Below are positions 29,622-43,373 of a DNA stretch of 64,000 nt, one piece after another. The position numbers and the translations under genes are program-made. The notes under the pieces are model-generated. The model was not told the origin of the DNA and made no database searches. It saw nothing but the letters and a program-made list of their open reading frames with translations. Positions within the stretch are counted from its first letter, which is position 1. Every line of letters begins with the position of its first letter. The stretch is from Heracleum sosnowskyi (Eukaryota; Streptophyta; Magnoliopsida; Apiales; Apiaceae): NCBI GenBank assembly GCA_030848705.1, contig CM061238.1, forward strand, positions 46,663,133 to 46,727,132. Direction: 5' to 3'.

Positions 29622-30676
29622 TGTTAGGATTTATGGGTGACAACTATGAGACAGCTTAACTAGATATTTTTAATGCATAATTTTATTAAGTATGAACATA
29701 CTATCACAACCAGAGTATGTTCTTATAACCATTTTTGTTTGTTGACAAATAAGATTTTAGTACATCTTGGTAGAAGTTCATTTATTTGTTCAAGCCTCAA
29801 GAAGTGCTCAAGGAGGACAACAAGAATAAATGTTACTATCATGGCACTGATAGTAAGGTTACAAGAAGACAACATGTTGCAAGTCACGACAGTATATCCA
29901 CTCTGACATCAACATTGGCGGAAGCCCTGAGACATCAACTTTTCCTTAGCCTGACAGCAAGCTTGGAAATCCTGACAGCATCCTCTGCGGGGATTTCTTA
30001 CTGTCACCTAAAGCACATACTCGTGACAACAAGCTTGAAGATCAGGATACTGTCTCCAAGGGATAATCGTTGTATTGGGGATCTACCCAGTCAAACATGT
30101 GACAGTTTGGATGTTCAAGAAATAGGCGTGCTGCAATATCCCAACACTGCATCAGGTCTGCAAGACTACGACAAAAGCTTGAGAGATCACATGACAAAGC
30201 TCACCAATTCAAGAGTATGAAAAATTAACATCTACTGAATTGTGTTACCTAAAAATAGAATGTATCTAGATTGCTTTATCCAGTAATGATAAACTTGTTT
30301 GTATAGCATTTTAGGTAAGACTCACGGGTTGAAAATTTTTAAGAAGCTGCCACATTAAAATGACAGCAGCTTCACAAACCCGTGATGATAGAGATAGGTT
30401 TAGTTTTTACTTAGACTTTCTCTCGACTCATTCTGAGTATCACTCGAGAAATCGAAGCTCAAGAAAACTGATATTTTCTTGAGGTTGTAGCAACACATTG
30501 CAAAATAAATAAAACATTTATTTTGTGAGAAAATCTCTTGTGCTTACTTGTTTGCAATTCTTAAACTTATAAACGTTAATCTTAGTTTTTGTTGTTGAAG
30601 CATAGATTGAGATTTATCAGTATTGCATTCAACCCCCCCCCCCCCTCCCCTTCTACAATAGTCAAGGACCAATAAC
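29622..30676 (+). mobile_element. 5' LTR of element D
   Basis: It starts TGTTAGGATTTATGGG and ends near GGACCAATAAC; the exact end is uncertain because the last bases and the primer site have mutated. A C run with a degraded hairpin lies at 30622-30662. The 5' half (about 29885-30175) repeats CTGACAGCAAGC and ACTGTC motifs. The five bases before it are TCAGT; the right copy is not in the window. Small ORFs inside are not convincing genes. Confidence 0.75.
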
Positions 30677-30677
30677 T

Positions 30678-30689
30678 AGTATCAAAGCA
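30678..30689 (+). promoter_or_regulatory. Degraded primer-binding site of element D
   Basis: The sequence tagtatcaaagc, right after the LTR end, differs from TGGTATCAGAGC at two positions. It stands about 30 bases before the gag ATG. Confidence 0.65.
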
Positions 30690-30716
30690 GACAGATTGTT
30701 CTACTAATCTGAGATC

Positions 30717-33371
30717 ATGACAAGTTTGCAGAAGTCAAGTAGCATAAAGATCCCAGCGTTTGATAAAGAGAACTACAATGTGTGGAAAAGAAAAATCTTG
30801 CTGTTTATCAAAGCTGCGAATCCATTATACTTGGGTATCCTCCAGGATGGTCCCTTTGTTCCACAGAAAGAGATTGAAGCCTCGACTATGGATGGTGTTC
30901 TTATTCCAGCACACTGGATTGCTAAATCACCTTCAGAGTTTCTGGAGCCAGAAAAAGAGAAGGTGGCCTTGGATGATTACTTGCAACTCATCTTACTGGA
31001 TGCTCTCACTTTGGACAAAGCCATGTGTGGGAATGTCATTGGATGCTCATCCGCTAAGGATATGTGGAATAATATTGAGTTGTTATGTGAAGGAAGTGAA
31101 GAGGTGAAAGACAATCAAAGACAAATTCTTATCTCACAGTATGAAGCCTTCATGACAAAGTCAGGAGAAGATCTAACAACAATGTTTAAGAGGTTCAGTA
31201 AACTGCTGACTGAGCTAGAAATTCATGGCAAGTACTATGATAGGAAAGAGTTAAATGTTAAGTTCTTACTCACACTTCCTGAGCATCTAGAGCACAGAAT
31301 CACAGCCATAAGAGAAGGAAGAAATCTAAACAATGTTTCCCTTGAAACATTATATGGTGTGCTTCAGTCATATGAGCTTGAACTTTTCCAAAAAAGAGCT
31401 ATACAATCTGGATCAAGAGGAAAGATGGCAAATATGTCTGGTGCTCTTGTAGCTCATGTGCCAAGAATCACTCAACCTAGTGAAGGAATTCAAATCACCC
31501 AACCTGCTCAAGTACCTTCCCTAAAGATTGAGGAGGTTGTGGATGATGATGAGAAAGTGGTGCTGCAAATAACTGATGTTGAAGATGAAGACTTCTATTC
31601 ATTAGAAGAAATGGAAAAGATGGACAATCCAACTATGGCTTACATGGCTAAGAAGTTCAAAAACATAAGATTCAAGAGAAACAAGCCATTAAGTCTCAAG
31701 GTCAAACATCAAGATTCAGCAGAGGGAATTCCTCCAAGGTTGAAGGTGGTGCCACAAAAGGTGGTTACAAAACAGGGATGGTGGACATATCCAAGTTTAG
31801 GTGTTACAACTGCAATGAGCTTGGTCATTTTGCTACTGAATGTAGAAGGCCAAAGCAGAATCAAAGGATGGATGAAGGGTCAAGTGGACACTTCAAGAAA
31901 GGACAGGGAAAAGCCTATGTGGCTGAGGGAAAATGTTGGGATGATACTGATGATGAAGAGGAAGAGGAATATGTAAATCTAGCCCTCATGGCTAAGTCTG
32001 ATGAGGTCTCCTCTAGCTCTCCAAGTCAGATACCCTCACTTGTCTTACTCCTCTAGCTCTCCAAGTCAGATACCCTCACTTGTCTTACTTCAAATGTCTA
32101 AAGAAGAATACAAACAAACTGTTGAGGAGTTGAGTGCTGAAATGTTTAATGTTCTACTAGTTTAACTGTAGCTAATGAAGAGATTGCTAGGTTAACTAAA
32201 CTAAATGAAACACTCACTTCTGAGAATGACATGCTTTTGTTAAAGACCAGTCGATTAGAGTCTCTAGTACAGGAAAATGCTAAACTTAAAAATGAATTAG
32301 TCTGTGCTAAAGAGATAGAAAAGTTTCTAAGGAATGAAATGAGTGAAAATGAATTCAAGATTAAGGCCTATAGAAACTCTTCTAAACAACTTCATGATTA
32401 TCATGAGAAACACACAGAGGATCAAAAAGTAGGGATCGGTTTTGAGTATGGTAAAAGACCTAGCAAGGAGATTGTGGATCAGGATTGTTCAACTGATGTT
32501 TCCGTCAAACCTCACATTCTCAAAAAGATCAACAAACCAATTTTTAAACTTTCTGAACTTGAGTTTGATGAGGAAGCCATGCTCATCAAGCAACAACTTG
32601 ATGATGAGGATGAAGGTATTGATAGTACAACAGTTGATGGAAAAGATACTGTCACAATCCCCAAGACAGTAACTTTCCAAGACAATCAGACCGAATGTTC
32701 TAAAGATGCTGTCAGTAATGGCAAGACAATAACTTCCACATATACTGTCAAGAGAGCTTTGAAGACAGCAACCTCTAAACCTATTGTCAAGACAGAAGGT
32801 GTAAAAGGTACTGTCAAGAAGAGCTCGACAGCAAATTCAGAACATCCTGTTGACTCAGTTACCTACAAGTCTAAGAATAGGAATGGTAAGTTAGGAAATG
32901 GCAATGCTAATGTTGGTAGTGCTCCTAGAAAACTATGCAATAATTGTGGCTCCTCACATTACTTAACTCATGTTTGTAAGAAACCAAAAGAGGTCAAGAA
33001 CAATGTGACCAAGATAGATGGTAACTTACATAGAACACCCATTATGCATAGACCTATGGTAGTATGCAATAACACTGACTGCATGCCTTGTAAAATAACT
33101 GCCATGAGTACTTGTTTCAACCTGCCTATTTCATCTATTGAACAATGTCTCTATATGCAAACTGTTGAGACTTCTGAGCCTACTGAAAACAGTAAGAAGG
33201 CTACATCCACTAAGAAGAAGACAAAGTCTAATTCTAAATCTAAGTGGGTGAAGAAAGGAGTCCAACAGAAGATTCCTGATGTGACTGTTAAAGTTGAAAA
33301 TGATGAATATTCTTGTGATACTGAATTAATTAGCAGGACCCAACAAGGATTGGGTACCATATGCCTCTTAA
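30717..33371 (+). pseudogene. Element D: gag, broken
   Basis: The ATG at 30717 opens a Gag N-terminal domain of about 340 residues. A frameshift near 31780 moves the knuckle CYNCNELGHFATEC into another frame (31778-32056). A 40-bp tandem duplication at 32010-32089 then shifts the frame again to a stop. The C-terminal part (32231 on) has a coiled-coil region, many ACTGTC-type motifs around 32650-32835 and a second knuckle CNNCGSSHYLTHVC. A final shift puts the ending DWVPYAS, with stop TAA at 33369-33371, in the pol frame. The gene is dead. Confidence 0.85.
32010..32089 (+). repeat. 40-bp tandem duplication inside gag of D
   Basis: Two identical 40-base units (32010-32049 and 32050-32089) stand head to tail. 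Since 40 is not a multiple of three, the duplication breaks the gag frame. Confidence 0.95.
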
Positions 33372-33389
33372 ATACAATTTGTTTTGCAG

Positions 33390-33523
33390 GGCAAGAATAA
33401 GAAGCAGGTCATTTGGATCATTGACAGTGGCTGCTCAAGGCACATGACTGGTGATAAAGCCCTGCTATCACAATTTGTGGAGAAAGCTGGCCCAATCATA
33501 ACTTTTGGAGACAACAGCAAAGG
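33390..33523 (+). pseudogene. Element D: start of pol (protease)
   Basis: After an acceptor-like aatttgttttgCAG|G (AG at 33388-33389), the frame reads GKNKKQVIWIIDSGCSRHMTG and continues to the F insertion at 33524. It contains the protease DSG motif. The next codons resume at 53027 after F. Confidence 0.85.
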
Positions 33524-34568
33524 TGTAACAACCCCAAATCCGGGGTCAGAGATTTAGAGTAGTCACGATCCACTTACTTCTTGCCTTGCCTGCTTTACTC
33601 ACAATAGACACAATTCATCCGCTTATGACCCCACAATGTATATATCTCTCTCTCACACACACACACAGGTTAGAGTCTCAGAAACGACACAAATACAACC
33701 ATTGCGGAATAAATAATCTTTATTACAATACCCAAATGTCTTTTGAATTTGCTACTGATACAACTTCTAAGTAATGGTACATTACCAACCTAGCCTTGTA
33801 ATACTCACCACCCTCTCATACCATTCATATCTATACATAAGATGAATACCAAAAGCTCCAGCTTGATCTGACTGGGTCACACTACTTCCAGGATCACTGC
33901 TAGAAACTGCTCATGAGAATGCCTTGCGCTTACCACTCGCCTGAGAGATGTGCGCCGAATCCTTGGCATCCTACTTCGCTGCTATATAATATTTATAAAA
34001 CAATAGCAAGAGTGAGAGATAGCTCAGCAAGGTAATAAAAGTATGGCATAATCCTGCCTTTAACTCAACCCAGAATAAAGCGGGTATAAGACAATAATTT
34101 GTCAAAATATCTCGATACTGAAATTATTTCCTTATCGGAATGTATTCCCAAAAACAGTACCATTATTGTATTTCAAATATCATTTTCATAATATTTCTGC
34201 GAACTTTTGCTATATTATGAACAAAGTTCTAGTATAATATAAAAGATGAGGTTTCAAAGTAAACCAATATAACCTTTCCGAAAAATATCTGCTATGTAAG
34301 CAGAATATCAACATATAACTTAAAAGATGAAGTTATAAGGTGATTCAGTATAAACAACTCCCTTACCATAACTCATATTATGTAAGGTATCCACAGAGTC
34401 ATATGATATAAAAGATGAAGTTACGAGGAAAATTCAATATAAGGTTTCCGTAACCCAAAATCCACTGATGCATATATAATCTGAGTAAGGTTTTATTAGA
34501 GTCATAACTCATAAAATAAAAGATGAAGTTGCAAGGATTTATTGTAACTTCATTTTTGAACACTTTTC

Positions 34569-34713
34569 AACCCCCTACCAACATGATCGGTAAACCTGTA
34601 CCACGGTGTCATCATTAGTCCCTTTCAATACATGTTGCAGAACCCCCTGCCAACATGATCGGTAAACCTGTACCAAGGACGTCATCCGTAGTCCCTTTCA
34701 ATACATGTTGCAG
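34569..34713. repeat. Two-copy tandem repeat (about 72 bp) in the F LTR
   Basis: The units start aacccccta/gccaacatgat and end atgttgcag (34569-34640 and 34641-34713), with a few differences. It is absent from the matching part of the G LTR. Confidence 0.85.
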
Positions 34714-35470
34714 AATTATCCAAAATGGATGATGAACTAATACCGGAGTTGCTACCGCGCCCGTTGTCCCAACCTTACTATGATCAGTAGCAGGTCGTAC
34801 AACAAAATATGTTTTCTACATGTAGATGGAAGAATCACGACAGCCTGACATTGTCTACCGCCTTTCCGGATCTCCCGGCCCATTTGGGGCCATAAAATGG
34901 ATGGGTCGGCACAACTGGACCTCTTACACCACTCCTAGTTCGGATGAAATCCATGACTCTGAAACGTAAAGATCGTCCTCCTTTCCCCAAGTGTAATACT
35001 TGTTGATACGACTCCACTAAGTAGTTATATCTAGGTTGGAAAGGAAGATTTTCCAATATTTCCCAAGATATTGCTTGTTAATGGATATCGACTTGTTCCA
35101 TCAATTTACTCATCGATCGTTGAGGTAGTAACACAACATTTGACTTGCAGCAATTAAATTGCTCAGAGAAAATATCCGTCCCCTGACAGTTTTGAGTTGA
35201 GAGTTTAAAATGAGCAGCAGTCACTTAAATCAGGTTTCCCATATTTTTGATAGTTGAGCGAGTATTTAAATCCTCTTAAAAGATAGATTTAAATGGAAAA
35301 ACGGTGTTTTGGGAACCCCTTTTTGATTTAAAATAATTAATAATACAGCTTAGAGTATCCTTCGTAATTATTGAAGGTCGAGGATAAACTTTAAATAACA
35401 TTTCTCATTTTTAAAACTTGTTAAAAGTATTTAATAAATAATCGAATAACATTTATTAAGTAAGTAAACC

Positions 35471-35682
35471 TTAAACGAATATTCGGAAATAATATTCATT
35501 AAGTAAATAATGATTAAATGAATATTCAAGATAATATTCATTAAATAAATAAACCTTAAATGAATATTCAAAAATAATATTCATTAAATATATAATGATT
35601 AAATGAATATTCAAGAATAATATTCATTAAATAAATAAGGATTAAATGAATATTCAAAATAATATTCATTAAATAAATAATC
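35471..35682. repeat. AT-rich palindromic tandem repeat in the F LTR
   Basis: About five units of roughly 40 bp, each containing ATGAATATTC and then AATATTCAT, which are inverted to each other. Each unit can fold into a short hairpin. Confidence 0.85.
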
Positions 35683-35771
35683 ATCGAATAACAGTTACCC
35701 GATATCCTTATCGGAAAAATAATCTTTAACATATACAGAAAATATAATTACTTCCGATCTAAAGAAAATCA

Positions 35772-36826
35772 CACGCTGTTAATCCCAAATGACCAAACAG
35801 AATTGTAGAAGGGGGGGTTGAATACAATTCTAGATATTTTAAACTTGAAATAACTTTCGAAAATAAAACTGAACTTATAAAATAAAAACACAAGCACTTA
35901 AATAATTTCAGTTGGATTGTTTGATGATCCAACTGAAGTGTTTTTATTGCGGAAATAATCTGTGATACAAAATGTACACAACTGCTCAGTTACAAGAATG
36001 TAGAGAAGTATGCTCTCAAAGATAGCTAATACAATCTATTTGTTTTTCTTCTCACACTATGTTTTAACTGCTACACTTGGTTATAAATATTCCCAAGTTT
36101 ACAATGCTATTTTTGGCTACTCTAAAGTACACTAAAGGTAACCGCCAGTAGCTTGCTTTTCATCCCTTTTGTCCAATGGTCCTTGGAGATCTTTGCTTTT
36201 GTCCTTTTGCTTATTATGATCACTCCCAAGAACCTAATTGGAAATTGGAATGCTTCCTTATTTCCAGTGACCATTTTGATGGCTTCCAATGCAAAGTACA
36301 CTTCCATATCTCCCTTTTGATCTGTCAGATAACTGTCACTATCACTTTGTCAACTATTCAGAAAAGCAATAATGATTCGTTGATAGTAGAGAGATGTGTT
36401 TCGTTGATAGCTTTATTCTTTGTTTCGTTGATGGTATAACCCTCGTTCCGTTGATAGAGTAGTCTTCATTCCGTTGATAGAGTAATCTTCATTCCGTTGA
36501 TAGAGCAATCTTCATTCCGTTGACATATCTTCACTTAGGCAAAATTACAAGGCATAATATATTTACAATTCACCAACCTATTTTGCCTATATAGTACTTA
36601 GTCAACATGACTTAGAAAACCTATCTAATACCTACAACAAAATGCATATCAAACTATGAAGTATTGTACAATGCAGTTGCTGCATCACTCATTCCGTTGA
36701 TGAGCTTCCTGTCAACGAAACGCTGCAAAGCATGCCATTCCGTTGACAGTTACAAAATGACTTAATACAAAATCTACTAAGTGTTTTTATAATTATCATC
36801 AAGAACAACATATTCCTAACACACGC
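35772..36826 (-). mobile_element. E-family solo LTR (1,045 bp), TSD CACGC
   Basis: The LTR spans 35777-36821 with CACGC on both sides. Its minus strand matches the 5' LTR of E (56744-57765) along its length, including the hairpin, the cgttgata array and the start TGTTAGGAATATG. It is 23 bp longer than the E LTR, the length of one array unit. It is nested inside the F LTR. Confidence 0.95.
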
Positions 36827-38519
36827 CCTTATCCTAGGGCATTTATAAAAACCTGGCTTCTAGCTAATATCCCATAGTTAGCTTAGAAGCCCATAATCAA
36901 ATTATAAAGCAAGTATCACAATATACTTTCGAAAACAGTTATGCCTTTCAAATTATAAAGCAAGCCCATTAGCATATATAACTGAAATAGTATTCAAATA
37001 GTATTTCTCGACTGAGATAATACTTAAATAACATTCCTTGAAAGATATAGTAAGCAAATATCATTCCTCGAATGATATCATACTCGAATAACAATCCTCA
37101 AAATACATAGTATTCTGCCGATGGAATCCCTCCGGGTTTCCACGGCTATCTACATATCTCAAAATACCGACTCCCGATTTAGAGTCGAAAACAATGAATA
37201 TGCTCTTATATTTAGAGCTACCAGGTAAACCGGTTCATAACTACTTAACTCAAAAGATTTCATATAATCCAAAGGTCAAATCCATTTCAACAAGAAATAA
37301 GATATATCGCAAAACTGTCAAATTTTATACATGGCAAAAGCAGTATTATATAGTCAATACTTCAATGTATAGATTTAGAAACTTTCCTGATGCTCGAGAA
37401 GTGATAGGGGTTCGCGACGATGTTGGACAATCTAGACAAAGTCAAAGAAAACGCACGATTAATCCCCTGGATAATCCACTTGTACTAAATGCTTAAACAC
37501 GTAAGCGAAACACAACCAAGGCATTACTAACTCGTTATAGGCTCATACTAAGTCCATGTTAATCGACAATTACTTAAGTCGTAGGTTTAGTCCGAAATCG
37601 ATCCTCGAATACAAGTTATACTTAACCATTTACAACATTGGTTTCTAAGTCATGTTCTTAGTGGTTTTCACTTGCGCAACCTCGGCTAATACATTTTTAT
37701 AAAATCGAAAAATAATCTTTTGGACTCGAAACCTTCGTACAAACTTTTGTAACTGACCTTGTCACTTCAATACAAAATTTCATATTTTAAAACAAGTCTC
37801 AAGGGTCTCAAACATAGCCACAAAGTTGGTACATTTCTGCAATCTCATTCCTTGAACCACTTTCACTAAAATGGTCATATCTCATAAACCGTAAATTGTA
37901 ATGACATGATTCTTGCGCTCACGTAAACTAGAAACAAAGCTCTACACACTCATGTGCATCACTGAACCAAAAGAGGCAGTTAGGTTTTCGGATTCTAGGC
38001 AGCTTTTAGAGTTAACGAGAATCGGGCATTACGACGGCTTAAAACTTAACGTTTTCCATTTTCAAAACACAACCAAATCAATACCAATCAATCCCAAACT
38101 CACCATCCACCTTATACTCCCTTAACTCAGTCAAATCCTCCATGAATATTCAAAACAAATTCATAACCCATCCTCCAAACTTAACCAACAATTCTTCTAA
38201 TCACCTAAAACATCAACCCATTACATATACTACACATACATGCTTTCAAACTTAAATTATAAACACAAAACTTTTTGAAAACACTATTCATCATCTTCTT
38301 CATATCAAGAAAAGATCATTCTAGAGTTAGCGGGTATGGGAGATGTTACCTTAGTTAGAACAAGCTTGATTCACTCTTTCTTTTAAGCCTAAGAACTCAA
38401 AGTTTGGTGGAGGTTTGCTAGCTTTGCCATCTCCTTTCTTCTTCTTCCTCTCCATTCGGTTTTTCTTCAAGAAATGGGGGAGGAGGCTGTTGCTTTTTGT
38501 GTGGGGGAGGTTTGGTACA

Positions 38520-41500
38520 TGTAACAGCCCCAAATCCGGGGTCAGGGATTTAGGGTTGTCACAATCCATGTACTCCTTGCCTTACCTGTATTACTCACAC
38601 CATTCATAATTCACCTGTTTATGACCCTACAATATTTGTCTCACACACACACACAGGTTAGAGTCTCAGAAACGACACCATACAATAACTGCGGAATAAA
38701 TAATTTTTATTACAATACCCAAATGTCTTTGAATCTGTTACTGATACAATTTCTACGTAGTGGTACATTACCAGCTTAGCCTTCTCATGCTCACAATCCT
38801 CTAATACCATTCATGTCTATACATAAGTTGAATACCAAAGCCGTAGCCTGATTCGATTAGTTCGTACTACTCCCGGGATCACTGCTGAAACTGTTTATGG
38901 AAACGCCTTGCGAGGTACGTGCCGTCCCATAGGCATCCTGCTTCGCTGCTATATAATATATATAAAATAATAGCAAGAGTGAGCGATAGCTCAGCAAGGT
39001 AATGAAAGTATGGCATAATTCTGCCTTTAATTCAACCCAGAAATAAAGCTGGTATAAGACAATAACTTGTCAAAATATCTTGATACTGAAATCATTTTCT
39101 TATCGGAATGTATTCAAAAAATAGTACCATTGTGGTATTTCAAATATCATTTCATAATACTCTGCAACCTTCAATGTTTATACTATGAACAAAGTTCTAG
39201 TATAGTATAAAAGATGAAATAACAAGATACTCAGTATATCCTTTCTGTAAAATATCTGCTATATAAAATATAAGCAGACCATCAACATATACTTGAAAGA
39301 TGAAGTTATAAGGAAAATATAAGGTTTCTGTAACCCAAAATCCACTTGTGCATATATATCCTTAATCAGGTTTTTATCAGAGTCATAACTCATAAGATAA
39401 AAGATGAAGTTGTAGGAATTTCCAAATATCATCTTTCATATCAAACATTTATCTCATATCATATTCTGGAAATAAAGACAAGGCAAAATATTTCCAATCC
39501 GCTTTCTGAACTTGAATAACTTGCATGAACTGGAATAAACTTGAGTAAACTTGAATAACTTTTCTTTTCTGGAAACTTGCTTAGAACATGTTCTCTGATA
39601 ACTTGCATAAAACTGAATAACTTGAATAAACTTTCTTTCATGGATGATGAACTGTAGACGGAGATTCTGGGCGACAGGGATACCCCTACGATGATCAGTC
39701 GTCAGGCAATCCCCACTGCTGTTTTTCTACGTAGAAGGGAAAATAGGGTAGACGCTAACTGACCACTACCTCCCCGCCAATCGGTTGTAGGGGGAAGAGC
39801 ATACCCATTCCTTAGGGGTACCCATTCCTTAGGGGCCTCCGATGCTCTTCTCTCATCCTACGGTCGGGCACTATCTGATAATCTAAGGGAAGTACAGACC
39901 AGTTCATAGACTGTCAGTCTCCTCGTAATTCCCTTAGGGGACAGGTCGCCACTCAGTCCCTTACATATTCTCCGAGTTCGAGAAAATCCATAACTTTGAA
40001 ACATAAAGTTCCTTTCCCTTTTTCCCAAGTATACGACTCCACAAAGTAGTCATATCTGGTTGGAAAGGAAAATTCACCCATATTTCCCAAGCTGATGCTT
40101 GTTCATGGATACAACTGATTTCACTGCTTTTACTCCTCGAGTCTTGAAAGAGTAATCAAAATCATTTTGATAGTTGGATACAAAGCTGTTAAATGAATAG
40201 TTTCGAAAAGATTTAGGACCGGGCAGTCCACTTGAAACAAACATTAAAATCTTGAGAAAGGTTCCATGTATCTTTGAAGTTTGAGCGAACATTTAAGTCT
40301 TTCTGAATATAGACTTAAACGGGAAATAGTTTTGGGAACCTTCTCTAATTATATTTATAATTGCCTGAGTAAAACTTTATTAGCTATCTAGGGTTTAAAA
40401 AAATAGTTTTCACAAAATACTTCCTTAAGAAGTAGGGCTTTAAATAATTAAATCAAACTATAATTAATAAAGAATATTTATTTAGAAATAATTCTCAAGT
40501 ACTTTCTTATCAAAAAGGGTAGATAACAACTATTCATCATATATTTAAAATATACCCTTAATAGATTAAACTCCAAATGATCTTTAATTTGTAAACCACT
40601 TATCGAGATTAATTGTAATAACACAATAAAATAACCCTAGATAGCAACTGATACCATTCTTAGTATGTAAAATAAATATAGAGAATATATAATATATCTC
40701 TAGATAACAACTGATACCATTCCCGGTCCAAAGTATAAATGCAGAGTATATTCCCCCTACTGAGGGTTTTACTTAGCACATCAGCTACAAAATATTACTA
40801 TATCCATAGCTTATAAATTCAACTTCATATCAATAACTTTTACTTAGCACCACAAGTATCATTTCGAAATCAGAAACACATAACATATATATCTCACTAT
40901 CTTTTATTACCGTTACATCTATATACGATGTAAGGTTTGAAAGCATGCATCTATCATATGCATATACTATAATCTCAATAGTTTTAATACTATCACATCT
41001 ATATACGATGTGAGGTTTGAAAACTTGCATCTATCATATCATATGCATCATCAGTATAATGTAATCTGAAATACAGCATGGGATTTAGAAAACTTGCATC
41101 TAATATATGTATACTTCAAAGTATGGTTTTAGAAACTTGCCTGATGCTCGAGAAGTGATAGAGGTTCGCGACGATGCCGGACAATCTAGACAAAGTCAAA
41201 CGAAAACACACGGTTAATCCCCTCGATAAACCACTTATAACTCAATGCTTAAACACGTAAGCGAAACACAACCAAGGCATTACTTGCTCGCTCTAGCGTC
41301 ACACTAAGTCCATGTTATTCGTCAAATACTTATATCACAAGTTTGGTTTGAAATCCATTCTCAAATCCAAGTTATACTTAACCATTTGGAACCTTGGTTT
41401 CTAAGTCTCGTTTTCAGTGGTTTTCACTTGTGCGACCTCGACTAAAACATTTTTATAAAATCTAAAAATAATCTTTTTAATCCGAATCTTTTTCGTGAGC

Positions 41501-43360
41501 CTTCCTAACTGTCTCTAGTATTATTCCTCAAAGTTTCACATTTTAATATGGCTCCGAAGTGGTCCAAATATAGCCTCAAAGTTGCTGAACAGAGACGAGT
41601 CATTCTTCCGAATGGCGTTTACTAAAACTCACTTTTCTCCTAAACCGTAAATCGTATAGACATGATCTTTATATCAAAACAAACCTTAAAACAAGACCTA
41701 CATGTTCATGGTCAGTTCTGTTCAAAAATATTACCAGACCAGTTCGTAATTCTTGCTCAAAACAGCCTTAAATCAATTGGGCATTACGACGGCTATAATC
41801 GTAACGTTTTCCATTTTCAAAACACACTCAAATCAATACCAAACCATCCCAAACTCACCATCCACCTTATACACCCTCCACTCAGTCAAATCCTCCATGA
41901 ATAATCACAATAAATTCATAACCCATTCTCCAAACTCAACCAACAATTCATCTAATTACTTAATCATGCTCTTAACTTTACATAAACATCAAAACCATTT
42001 CAAAACTCATATCAAACTCAAAGGGGCAGAGGTTTATACCTTCCTCCAAGCTTGCTTTCTGCCATACTCCTGATGTAGCCTTAGATTCTTGCTTAATACA
42101 ACCTTTGGAAGCTACAAACTCATTATCAAAACAAAACAAAACAAGATACAAGTTACTATTCATCATCTTCTCCAACTGTTAATCACTGAATCGAATGGGT
42201 AAAACACAGAGGTGAAGCGAGCTCTTACCATGGTTGCGTAGAGCTTCTCGAGAGCTTCGATTTGAGTGGTGGATCGCCAAAAACCGCCGAGAGAAACTCA
42301 AGTTATGATCAATTCTTTCTCCACCATTTTCCTCCTCTCTCTCTCTCGGGTTTTCTCTCCAAAAAGGGGAAGAATTCTTCTTTTTCTTTTCTTATTTGAC
42401 TACTAAAAGTGCTGATATTTTGTGGTTAAAAGGGGTGAGTCATCACCTTTAGTGCTTAGTCAGTGGACACATGTCGCACATGCACGAGTTGGATAAAGTA
42501 GCTTTACTGATTCGTCTCCTTTCACATGGATGATCCAAATGTTGCATTCTCGAATTAATCTTGTTACATGTTACTTCCATGTCTATATTTAATCCTGTAA
42601 ATATTGTCTTACTTCTCTTGAAATGATTCAAAATATTTTCTAAAGGGCGAATAAAACTCTATGCGGTCCTCGCAGTGAATAGTAACTATTCACTATTCAC
42701 TTCCACAATCGAATCCTTAAATCGACTTTAATAAATAATAAAATTCCAAAATATTAAATCCTCCAATCCTCAATTTTAATATCTCAATTCTTGAATATAA
42801 TAATATATAATTTGCTGCCCGGTCAAATACTGTACCAAAATAAAATTTGGAATTTCTGAATTTCGATCGTCTTTGCATTCACTTATTTACTCTGTAGATC
42901 ACTAATATGACTTCGGAATATCCACACTACGTCTCGTACATAGGTGGCATGAAAAACTTTGTTAATCCTCAAAATCACTATTCATCCACAATCTTGTAGA
43001 TCAATATCAATTCCAACGTTTCTTGTACTTAGAAAATGTTCTAGTGCTTTCTCAGGCATACTCTATCTTGTTTACGGAGTTTTCGGATGCATAACAGATA
43101 TCGATTTGGATGACATGAAAATACTTTTCTTTCTTGGAATATTATATTCCCATTTTCCAGATAGATTGTTCTTATTTAGATGGTCAGTCCATCCCTTCTA
43201 TTCACAAAGTACTTGTAACTGAAATCCATATTCATTTTATAATCTTGAATCTCAAAATCATTAATACATTGTGGTTACAACCACTAATCATTCATATATT
43301 CACTGATGCACTTTATCATAAAAAAAATTTTAATTCTACCGAAAATTTCGGGTTCTTACA
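38520..43360 (-). mobile_element. 3' LTR of element G (4,841 bp)
   Basis: On the minus strand it starts TGTAAGAACCCG and ends GGGGCTGTTACA. It holds short internal repeats (for example tacccattccttagggg twice near 39803-39836, and a two-copy block at about 40910-41040). The small ORFs within it have no recognisable product and recur in the other LTR only because the LTR is duplicated. Confidence 0.9.
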
Positions 43361-43373
43361 TTCTCCCCTCCTT
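43361..43373 (-). promoter_or_regulatory. Polypurine tract of element G
   Basis: On the minus strand AAGGAGGGGAGAA lies directly before the 3' LTR. Confidence 0.8.

Noticed and set aside
35471..35682. CRISPR-like array
   Set aside because: The units are AT-rich plant LTR repeats without constant-length spacers, in a eukaryotic retrotransposon.
36122..36439. Protein-coding ORFs in the 36-kb region, repeated at 57101-57478
   Set aside because: Both lie in E-family LTRs in opposite orientation. Stops and lack of domains argue against genes.
39459..43222. Small ORFs that occur twice (also at 48338-52101), suggesting conserved genes
   Set aside because: They are identical only because they lie in the two LTRs of G. 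They have no recognisable domains.
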